32,350 nt of DNA from Rubrivivax sp. (GTDB lineage Bacteria; Pseudomonadota; Gammaproteobacteria; Burkholderiales; Burkholderiaceae_C), in the NCBI GenBank assembly GCA_022842825.1, contig JALHOU010000027.1, forward strand, positions 1-32,350. Direction: 5' to 3'. The notes under the pieces are model-generated. The model was not told where the DNA came from, did not search any database, and worked only from the letters and a program-made list of their open reading frames with translations. A program made the position numbers and the translations under genes. Each line of letters opens with the position of its first letter. Within the stretch, counting starts at the first letter, position 1. Shown here in pieces: positions 18,097 to 25,609 of the stretch.

Positions 18097-20733
18097 TCAG
18101 CCAGCGCTAAGCGCCGGTGCCGCGGGTTGGGGGGAGGCCGGCTCGACGGCCCACCACAGCGTGACGGCCGTTCCCCGGCCGAGTTCGCTGTGGATGTCGA
18201 CCCGGCCGCCGTGCAGCTCGACGATCTCCTTGACGAGGCACATGCCCAGTCCGGTGCCGGGGATGTTGCCGCTCGGGTCGGCCCGGTAGAAGCGCTCGAA
18301 CACCCGGGCGACCTGCTCCTCGCTCATTCCGACGCCGCGATCGACGATTCGCACGCCCAGCGCAGGCTGGCCGCGCAGCTCACCGTTGCGCGTGGTGACG
18401 ACGATCGGCCCGCCGCGGGGCGAGTACTTGACGGCGTTGGAGAGCACATTGGTCAGGGCTTGCTGCGTCTTGTCCTTGTCCACGAAGATGAGCGCGTCGC
18501 CGTCGGCCAGCTCGACGACGATGTCGTTGCCGCGAGGGCCGACCCGCAGCGGCTCGACCGCGCCGCCGACGAGCTCGGCAATGCCGCACTGGGTGCGCTT
18601 GATGTCCTTGCCTTGCCGGGCCTCGATGCGCGCCAGGTCGAGCAGTTCGTTGACCATGTGGATCAGCAAGGAGGCCTGGCGGTGGATCGTCTCGAGCATG
18701 TCGCGGCGCCGCTCTTCCGGCACTTGCCGTCGCAGCAACAGCTCGGTGAACCCGAATACGCTGACCATCGGCGTGCGCAGTTCGTGCGCTGCCGTGGTGA
18801 GGAACTCGCTCTTCATGCGGTCCACCTCGGTTTCGCGCGTGACGTCGCGGAAGAAGAGGATGGTCTCCACGTGCCCGTCGTGCGGGCTGCGCGCCACGCG
18901 GTCCAGCACGCGCCGCTCGGGCCGAGTGAGCAGCATCGTCTCGGGCGCCTGATCGCCTCCGGGGACCAGGACCTCGGCCAGCGGCCGCGGCTGCTGCGCC
19001 GGGCCGGCCTCGCACTGCGCGAGCATGCGCGCCTCGAATTCCTGCACACCGAGGCCGACGATGTCGGGGTCGGCGTGCCAGCCCGTCATCTCCAGGAAGG
19101 CGGGGTTGCAGTAGACGAGCTTCGAGTCACCGTCGAACACGACGAACCCATCCGGGCTCAACTCGAACACCGCGTTGAGGCGCGCGCTGCGCTCGGCGAT
19201 CGCCATGCGCGCGCGCTCGCGGTCGGTGACGTCGTTGAGCACGCCGACGTAGTGGCGCACGCTGCCGTCGGGCTCGCCCACGGGCGCGATGGCCAGCTCG
19301 TTGAAGAACAGGGTGCCGTCCTTGCGGTAGTTGCGCAGCACCACCTGCGCACTGCGCCGCTCGGCCACGGCACGGCGGAGCTCGTCGATCTCGGGCTGCT
19401 GCACGTCGTCGCGCTGCAGCAGGCTGCAATTGCGGCCGATCACGTCCATCGGCTCGAAGCCGGTGATGCGGTAGAAGGCCGGGTTGGCGTAGAAGACCGG
19501 CTGCGCGGGCATGCTGACGTCGGAAATGACGATGCCGTTGGTGGTGCACTCCAGCGCGCGGCCGTACAGGTGCACGAGGTCCATCGACATGCGCGCCTCG
19601 GTGAGGTCGCGCACGAGGGCGGCGTAGCGCGGCCCCTCAGAAGTGTCGATTCGCGTCAGCGACACCTCGGCCGGGAAGGGCGTGCCGTCGCTGCGCATGG
19701 CCTCGGTCTCGAAGCGGGCCACGTGCGACCGCGTCGAGCGCATGTACAGACCCTGCATGGTGCGCGTCTCGACCTCTTCGGCGGTGAGCCCGGGCAGCAT
19801 GGCCACCAGAGACAGGCCCACGGCCTGCTCGGGCTCGAGCCCGAACACTGAGCGCACGCCTGGATTGGCGATGCGCACACGGCACTCGCCGTCCATGCCG
19901 ATGAGCGCGTCGGGCACGGCGTTCAACAGCGCTGCCTGGGCCGTGTCGTGCTCGCGCAGGGCGGCCAGCTGCAAGTGCAGGGCGGTCGAAGCCTCGTTCA
20001 GCGCGTCGGCCAGCTCGGCCACCTCGCGGCTGCCGGTGTGGACCTCGATGCGTTGCCCGCTGCCGCCGGCCAGTCCGCGCGAGAAGCGCGCCAGACGCTG
20101 CAGCGGGCTGACCGCCCGGGCGACGAACCAGGAGGTCACCGCCAGCATCAGCAGGCCGACGAAGGCTGCGGCCAGCAGTACGTCGTTGCGCAGGTTGCTG
20201 AAGGGGTGTTCCTCGGCCGGCAACCGGTAGGCGATGCCCACGCTGCCCAGGGTGCTGCCCGGGCCGGCGCCCGCCCAGGCGCGCAGGGTGCCGTCGGCAT
20301 CCGCCGGGCCACCCTTGCCGGGGCCGGCCATGGTCGCTGCGGTGCCGCTCGACTCGGGCTGCGCGACGCGGCCGTCGTCCTTCTGGATCAGCCGCAGGAC
20401 GCTTCGGCCATCGCGGTCGACGACGTGCACCTCCCGGGTGGCGGGCATCGCGGCGATGTCGCGCAGGGCCTGCTCCAGCCCGGCGCGGTCGCCGGTCACC
20501 AGATGCCGCGCGGCCTGGCCGGCGGCCGCCTGCGCGAGCGCCTGGACCCAGGCCTGTTCCGAGGCAGCGGCCGCCTGCTGCAGCCGCCAGGTGGAAACCT
20601 GCGCCAGCACGGCCATCGCGATGGCCGTGACCAGGGCCAGCAGCCAGATGATCTGCAGGCGCAGCGGGCGGCCGCTCCGGCCGAGAGTGGCCGCCGGCGC
20701 GTCCGCAGGCCCTTCGAACACAGGGGAGGACAT
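18097..20733 (-). CDS. Membrane sensor histidine kinase with periplasmic region, HAMP-like region and multiple PAS domains including a LOV-type domain
   Basis: Two TM segments (IIWLLALVTAIAMAVLAQV, VLLAAAFVGLLMLAVTSWFVA). LOV signature YANPAFYRITGFEPMDVIGRNCSLLQ...LRNYRKDGTLFFNELAIAPV. HisKA AAHELRTPMVSVFGF and HATPase GTGLGMCLVKEIVELHGG. ATG at 20733 preceded by GAGGTG. Confidence 0.9.
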   Translation of the reverse strand: MSSPVFEGPADAPAATLGRSGRPLRLQIIWLLALVTAIAMAVLAQVSTWRLQQAAAASEQAWVQALAQAAAGQAARHLVTGDRAGLEQALRDIAAMPATREVHVVDRDGRSVLRLIQKDDGRVAQPESSGTAATMAGPGKGGPADADGTLRAWAGAGPGSTLGSVGIAYRLPAEEHPFSNLRNDVLLAAAFVGLLMLAVTSWFVARAVSPLQRLARFSRGLAGGSGQRIEVHTGSREVAELADALNEASTALHLQLAALREHDTAQAALLNAVPDALIGMDGECRVRIANPGVRSVFGLEPEQAVGLSLVAMLPGLTAEEVETRTMQGLYMRSTRSHVARFETEAMRSDGTPFPAEVSLTRIDTSEGPRYAALVRDLTEARMSMDLVHLYGRALECTTNGIVISDVSMPAQPVFYANPAFYRITGFEPMDVIGRNCSLLQRDDVQQPEIDELRRAVAERRSAQVVLRNYRKDGTLFFNELAIAPVGEPDGSVRHYVGVLNDVTDRERARMAIAERSARLNAVFELSPDGFVVFDGDSKLVYCNPAFLEMTGWHADPDIVGLGVQEFEARMLAQCEAGPAQQPRPLAEVLVPGGDQAPETMLLTRPERRVLDRVARSPHDGHVETILFFRDVTRETEVDRMKSEFLTTAAHELRTPMVSVFGFTELLLRRQVPEERRRDMLETIHRQASLLIHMVNELLDLARIEARQGKDIKRTQCGIAELVGGAVEPLRVGPRGNDIVVELADGDALIFVDKDKTQQALTNVLSNAVKYSPRGGPIVVTTRNGELRGQPALGVRIVDRGVGMSEEQVARVFERFYRADPSGNIPGTGLGMCLVKEIVELHGGRVDIHSELGRGTAVTLWWAVEPASPQPAAPALSAG

Positions 20734-20746
20734 GGGAGCGACCACC

Positions 20747-21118
20747 TCAGGCCGTGGCCATCAGGCGCTCGATGGTGTCGATGAGCTGCAGCGGGCTGAA
20801 GGGCTTGACAAGGTACTCGTCGGCTCCCGCGGCACGGCCGGCTTCCTGGTCGCGCGCCTGGCCGCGCGCGGTGAGCAGCACCACCTTCACGTGCCGCAGC
20901 TTGGGGTCGGCCTTGATCGCCTGGCACACCTGCAGCCCATCCATCTCGCCGGGCATCATCACGTCCAGCAGCACGATCGACGGCGTCACCGCGCGCGCCA
21001 TGCGCAGGCCGCCCGCGCCATCGCACGCCTCGTGGATCTCGTAGGCCTCGAACTCGAGGGTCATGCGGATGAGCTTGCGGATGTCGGACTGGTCTTCGAC
21101 GATGAGGACGCGGTTCAT
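20747..21118 (-). CDS. Single-domain response regulator (CheY-like receiver)
   Basis: MNRVLIVEDQSDIRKLIRMTLEFEAYEIHEA...PSIVLLDVMMPGEMDGLQVC...KVVLLTARG...GADEYLVKPFSP. GGAGG RBS upstream of ATG 21118. Confidence 0.94.
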   Translation of the reverse strand: MNRVLIVEDQSDIRKLIRMTLEFEAYEIHEACDGAGGLRMARAVTPSIVLLDVMMPGEMDGLQVCQAIKADPKLRHVKVVLLTARGQARDQEAGRAAGADEYLVKPFSPLQLIDTIERLMATA

Positions 21119-21200
21119 GTGTGCCTCCGGAGGGTTCGGGGTGTCGGTACGGTTGGCTTGTGTCGGCAGGCTCGGCGGGTCGCGCACCAGGGCGGTCGGC

Positions 21201-22331
21201 TCAACGGCTTTCTGCGCCGGCCGGCAACGCGGCGGGGGCGGCGTGCCTGCGGGCGCGGTTCATCAGCGCGGCCAGGTCGCTGGCGTAACGCTGCGCCTGG
21301 GCGATGTCCAGTTGCGGGGCGGCATCGCGATGCGGCGCACCGGTGGGCAGTTCGATGAGGAAGTTGCGTTGGCCGTCCTCGTGCTCCTCGCGCAGCTGGC
21401 CGCCGTGCAGCGAGACGATGTGCTGGCACAGCTTGAGGCCGATCTGCTCGCGCGCGCCGGCCACAGGCTGCTTGGGCGTTGCCACCTTGGCACGCGCAGG
21501 CATCGGCACGCCGGCCGCGGCGCTGTTGCGGGCGGCGAAGACGCCGCAATTGCGGAACACGATGAGCGCACGCGCGCCCATCTGGCGGTGCTCGATCTCG
21601 AGCAGGCTGCCGCGCTGCGTGGCGCGCACGGCAGCGTCCAGACACTCGGCGAACACGCGCTTGAGCCAGCGCTCGCTGCCGTACAGGGTGGCCAGGCTGT
21701 CGGCGCCGGTCTGGGCGTGGAAGCGGACCTTCACGGCGCGGTCCATCGCCAGCGGCTCGATCTCGGCCCACACGTGCTGCAGCATCGGCCACAGCTCGAT
21801 GCGGTCGTTGGCCAGCAGGGTGCCGCTGCCCCAGAGGCTGGCCAGGTCCACGAGCTTGTCCACGACGTCGAGCACCTGGCCCACGCCATCGGCCAGCGCC
21901 TCGATCTCGCCCGCGCCGGAGTGCGACTGCACGAGTTCCAGCGCCGCGCGCGCGCCGCGCAGCGGCTCGCGCACATCCGTGCGGATGGCCTGCATCAGGT
22001 TGTCGAAGCCGGAGCCGTCGTCCTGGCCGATCTGCGGCCCGATGAGGACGAAGGCATCGTCCTGCGCCAGGCCCGGGATGACGCGGCACTTCATCTCGAC
22101 GTTGCTGGCCCCTGCGCCGACCACTCCGGCGGCAGCAACGGCGCGCGGCACACGACCGGCCACCGACTGCGAGACCGCCTTCGCGAGGTCCGGGTCGTAC
22201 AGTTTGCGTCCGGGCGCAAGCCCGGTGCGGGCCGCCGCCTCGCCGTTGGCGTAGCGCACGATGCCTTCGCGCGTCACCCACAGCAGCCCTGGGCGCAGGT
22301 TCTCGAGCAGTTCGGTCAGTGATGCATGCAT
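21201..22331 (-). CDS. Degenerate sensor histidine kinase-like protein (PAS-like N-terminus, altered H- and N-boxes)
   Basis: MHASLTELLENLRPGLLWVTREGIVRYANGEAAARTGL (PAS-like). AIRTDVREPLRGARAALELV occupies the H-box position without His. IGLKLCQHIVSLHGGQL resembles a G2-box. GGAG RBS upstream of ATG 22331. Confidence 0.72.
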   Translation of the reverse strand: MHASLTELLENLRPGLLWVTREGIVRYANGEAAARTGLAPGRKLYDPDLAKAVSQSVAGRVPRAVAAAGVVGAGASNVEMKCRVIPGLAQDDAFVLIGPQIGQDDGSGFDNLMQAIRTDVREPLRGARAALELVQSHSGAGEIEALADGVGQVLDVVDKLVDLASLWGSGTLLANDRIELWPMLQHVWAEIEPLAMDRAVKVRFHAQTGADSLATLYGSERWLKRVFAECLDAAVRATQRGSLLEIEHRQMGARALIVFRNCGVFAARNSAAAGVPMPARAKVATPKQPVAGAREQIGLKLCQHIVSLHGGQLREEHEDGQRNFLIELPTGAPHRDAAPQLDIAQAQRYASDLAALMNRARRHAAPAALPAGAESR

Positions 22332-22419
22332 GTCGGTCTCCTTGGAACGCATGATGCCATTTCTATCATTTTGAGCAGAAGGAACTGCTTCACGCTTGCG
22401 CAGGCAATTCCCGGAGGGG

Positions 22420-24042
22420 TCAGCCGAGCGTGAGCGTGTCGCCGGTGCGGCCGGGCACGCGCACGTGGAAGGCGCTGCCGCCGCCGCGGGCGTTCTCGGC
22501 GTGGATGCGGCCGCCGTGCGCCTCGACGATCTTGCGGCTGATGGTCAGGCCGAGACCGGTGCCGCCCGAACCGTCCTTCGTCTTGCTCGACTGCACGAAG
22601 GCCTGGAAGATGGCTTCCAGCTCGGCTGGCGGGATGCCCGGGCCGTGGTCGCGGACGCAGACGTGGACCTGGTTCTCGGCATCGATGTCCCCGGTGACCT
22701 CGATCGTCTGCCCGGGCGGCGAGAAGCGGATGGCGTTGGCGAGCAGGTTGCGCAGCACCTGCTGGTAGCGCAGCGGGTCGACCTTGGCCACCATCGGCGC
22801 CTCGCACAGGCCGAGCTCGACGTGCAGGCGGCGCTCGGCCAGCAGCGGCTGCAGCTCGCGCAGCACCTCGCGCACGAGGGTGCGCACGTCGATGCGCTCG
22901 AGGTGGAAGGTGCCCACGGCGCTCTCGATCTTGGACACGTCGAGCAGGTCGTTCACCAGAGCCAGCATGCGCTCGCCGGCGGCGTGAATGTCGCCGAACA
23001 TGGCGCCGAGCCGGGGCTCCTTGCTGCGCAGGTGGCCGAGCTCGGAGAAGCCGATGATCGACTGCAGCGGCGTGCGCAACTCGTGGCTGATGTTGGCGAT
23101 GAACTCGCTCTTGGCGCGCGAGGCCTCCTCGGCGATGTCGCGCGCCTCGCGCACGGCGCGCTCCGCGTCGCGAAACTCGCTCACGTCCATGAAGGCCACC
23201 AGCACGCCGGCCGGCCGGCCGTCCGGGCCGGGCACGGCGGCCTTGCTGATGGCCACGTCGCGACGCGAGCCGTCGCGGTGCAGGAGCGAGGCCTCGTAGC
23301 GCGCGCTGCCTCCCAGGCGCAGCAGCTCGCGGTCGCGCACGTCGTGCAGGACGGCTTCCTCCGCGGACAGGTAGTCGCGCGCGCGCCGGCCGGCCACCTC
23401 GGCGCGGCGGCGGCCGGTGAACTCCTCCCAGGCCTGGTTCACCGACTGGTAGCGGTTGTCGGCATCGAGCATCGACACCGGCAGCGGCATCACCTCGAGC
23501 AGCTGGCCGATGAAGTCCAGCTGCGACTGCAGGCGCTGGCGCGCCTGCTCGCGCTCGGTCACGTCGGCGGCGCTGCCGGCATAGCCAACGAGGCGTTGCC
23601 CGGCCTTCAGCGGCAGCACGGCGACCTCGAAGCGCCGCCAGCGGCCGGCCTGCCCCATCTGCACGACGGCCGTACGAGGTCCTTCGCCACCGCCGAAGAG
23701 GGCCCGTGTGGCGGCGGCGGACTCGGGCGCCACCCAGTCGGCCAACGGGCGGCCGATCGCCGCGACCTCCTGCCCGCCGGTGGCCGCGCCCCAACGGGCG
23801 TTGACGAACGTCAGGCGGCCCTGCGCGTCGGTCCGGAACAGCAGCGCCTGGACGCTCTCGACGATGGCACTCAGGTCGCGCTCGCGCGCCGCGACGGCTG
23901 CCAGCGCCTGCTCGCGCGAACGCAAGCGCCGCAAGGCCCACGCCGCCAGCCCGCTGACGAGCAGCAGCGCCAGCGGCGCCGCCCACGACGCGGCGGCCTC
24001 GAGGGCACCGGCCAGGGCGAGGCCGGGGTCTGTGGCGGCCAT
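22420..24042 (-). CDS. PAS-PAS sensor histidine kinase
   Basis: AKSEFIANISHELRTPLQSIIGFSELG, QVLRNLLANAIRFSPPGQ, DHGPGIPPAELEAIFQAFVQ, GTGLGLTISRKIVEAHGGRI; two PAS regions and an N-terminal TM helix. Confidence 0.93.
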   Translation of the reverse strand: MAATDPGLALAGALEAAASWAAPLALLLVSGLAAWALRRLRSREQALAAVAARERDLSAIVESVQALLFRTDAQGRLTFVNARWGAATGGQEVAAIGRPLADWVAPESAAATRALFGGGEGPRTAVVQMGQAGRWRRFEVAVLPLKAGQRLVGYAGSAADVTEREQARQRLQSQLDFIGQLLEVMPLPVSMLDADNRYQSVNQAWEEFTGRRRAEVAGRRARDYLSAEEAVLHDVRDRELLRLGGSARYEASLLHRDGSRRDVAISKAAVPGPDGRPAGVLVAFMDVSEFRDAERAVREARDIAEEASRAKSEFIANISHELRTPLQSIIGFSELGHLRSKEPRLGAMFGDIHAAGERMLALVNDLLDVSKIESAVGTFHLERIDVRTLVREVLRELQPLLAERRLHVELGLCEAPMVAKVDPLRYQQVLRNLLANAIRFSPPGQTIEVTGDIDAENQVHVCVRDHGPGIPPAELEAIFQAFVQSSKTKDGSGGTGLGLTISRKIVEAHGGRIHAENARGGGSAFHVRVPGRTGDTLTLG

Positions 24043-24049
24043 CGCGGCC

Positions 24050-24847
24050 TCAGGCCTGCGCGGGCTCGGGCAGCCCGTCGCGCAAGGCGCCGAAGCGGGG
24101 CCGCGCGGCGTTGATGCGGTCTCGCAGCGCCATGAAGCTGGGCGCCTCGGCCAGGAAGGCGTCGACCAGGCGCGGGTCGAAGGCGCGCGCGCGCTGCGCG
24201 GCGAGCATCTCGAGTGCCTTCTCGTCGCTGAAGGCCCTGCGATAGCAGCGATCCATCGTCAGCGCATCGAAGAAATCGACGACGGCCACCAGCCGGCCGC
24301 TGAGCGGGATCGCCCCGCCGGCGAGGCGGTGTGGATAGCCGCTGCCGTCCCACCGCTCGTGGTGGGTGAGCGCGACGTCCGCGGCCATGTGGAACAGCGG
24401 GATGCGCGACTGCCCGAGGATGCCAGCGCCAAGCACCGGGTGCTGGTCCATCACGGCGCGCTCGTCGGCCAGGAGCGGGCCGGGCTTCTTGAGCACGTCG
24501 TCGGGGATGCCGATCTTGCCCACGTCGTGCAGCGGCGCGGCCTGGCGCAGCATCGCCGCCTCGTCGGCCTTGCGGCCGACGGCCAGCGCCAGGGCCTCGG
24601 CCAGGAAGCCGATGCGCACGATGTGCACGCCGGTCTCGTCGTCGCGCGTCTCGGCCGCCAGCGCCAGCCTGAAGAGCGCCTCGTGATGCGCCCGCGCGAC
24701 CTCCTGCAGCGCCTCGTTGCGCTCCCGGTACAGGCGGCGCAGGTCGGTGACCAGCCGCATCATCTGGCCGAAAGCGCCGGGATCGAAGCAGGTGTCGCCC
24801 GGCGCCTCGGCGTGGGCCGCGAGCTCATGTTCGGTCGTCAGCATCAT
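24050..24847 (-). CDS. HD-GYP domain cyclic di-GMP phosphodiesterase-like protein
   Basis: PLHDVGKIGIPDDVLKKPGPL, HHERWDGSGYPHRLAGGAIPLSGRLVAVVDFFDALTMDR (HD and HHExxDGxGYP intact). Start ATG at 24847 or 24844. Confidence 0.9.
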   Translation of the reverse strand: MMLTTEHELAAHAEAPGDTCFDPGAFGQMMRLVTDLRRLYRERNEALQEVARAHHEALFRLALAAETRDDETGVHIVRIGFLAEALALAVGRKADEAAMLRQAAPLHDVGKIGIPDDVLKKPGPLLADERAVMDQHPVLGAGILGQSRIPLFHMAADVALTHHERWDGSGYPHRLAGGAIPLSGRLVAVVDFFDALTMDRCYRRAFSDEKALEMLAAQRARAFDPRLVDAFLAEAPSFMALRDRINAARPRFGALRDGLPEPAQA

Positions 24848-24887
24848 GATCAGATTGTCACTGAGAACGTTTTTAGCATTTTGGCCA

Positions 24888-24919
24888 TCTGCCGATCTTC
24901 GCGGTCGCAAGACGGCAGA
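24888..24919. promoter_or_regulatory. Imperfect dyad in divergent intergenic region (candidate operator or attenuator)
   Basis: TCTGCCG(A)TCTT...AAGACGGCAGA: 11-bp arms with one bulged A, between HD-GYP (-) and HTH-receiver (+). Confidence 0.4.
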
Positions 24920-24955
24920 ATTGCTCGAAACCTGATCACGAACGGCCATACCCGC

Positions 24956-25609
24956 ATGTCCGACACCTACTCGACGCTGGAGGTCGCGCGCCTGCTGGGC
25001 ATGGCGGTGCGTTCGGTGCAGTTGATGGTGGACCGTGGCGAACTCGCGGCATGGAAGACGCCGGGCGGCCACCGCCGGATCCTGCGCGATTCGGTGGAGC
25101 GCTGGCGCGCCGAGCGCGGCCTCGCCGCAAACGCGACAGCCCGCTCCGCCCAGCGCACGGCCGAAACCGCGCGCGAGCCTGCCGCCGTGGCGGCTGCGGC
25201 CGCCGAGGCCGGCGAGCCCGACACGCCCGTGGTGCTGCTGATCGAGGACTCCAAGCACTTCCAGAACCTCATCAGCCTGCTGGTCAGGCAGCACTTCCCG
25301 GGCGTGGACCTGCAGGTCGCCGACGACGGGATCGCCGGGCTGGCGATGGCCGGTCGGCTGCGACCGCGATTGCTCATCGTCGACATTCTGCTGCCGGGCA
25401 TCGACGGCGCCGCGCTCATCGGCAGCCTCAGGCTGCATCCGCAGTTCGCTGGCATGCAGCTCGTCGTCGTGACGTCGCTGGACGAGGCGCAGCGCGAGCC
25501 CTACGCCTTCGCGTTGCAGGACGTGCCGGTGGTGCACAAGCCGCGGCTCGTGGCCGAACTGCCGCCCCTGCTGCGCACGCTGCTCGTGCCGCAGGATCTC
25601 GATGCCTGA
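24956..25609 (+). CDS. Excisionase/MerR-type HTH DNA-binding domain fused to a C-terminal response-regulator receiver
   Basis: MSDTYSTLEVARLLGMAVRSVQLMVDRGELAAWKTPGGHRRILRDSVERW (helix-turn-helix), then VVLLIEDSKHFQNLISLLVRQHFPGVDLQVADDGIAGLAMAGRLRPRLLIVDILLPGIDG (receiver). Confidence 0.88.
   Translation: MSDTYSTLEVARLLGMAVRSVQLMVDRGELAAWKTPGGHRRILRDSVERWRAERGLAANATARSAQRTAETAREPAAVAAAAAEAGEPDTPVVLLIEDSKHFQNLISLLVRQHFPGVDLQVADDGIAGLAMAGRLRPRLLIVDILLPGIDGAALIGSLRLHPQFAGMQLVVVTSLDEAQREPYAFALQDVPVVHKPRLVAELPPLLRTLLVPQDLDA

Noticed and set aside
18064-19851. 595-aa plus-strand ORF opposite the LOV kinase
   Set aside because: Antisense shadow ORF with typical high-GC composition and no family motifs.
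24956-25130. Excisionase-like HTH as evidence of an integrated phage or mobile element
   Set aside because: It is fused to a receiver domain within a signalling cluster; no integrase, transposase or att repeats were seen nearby.
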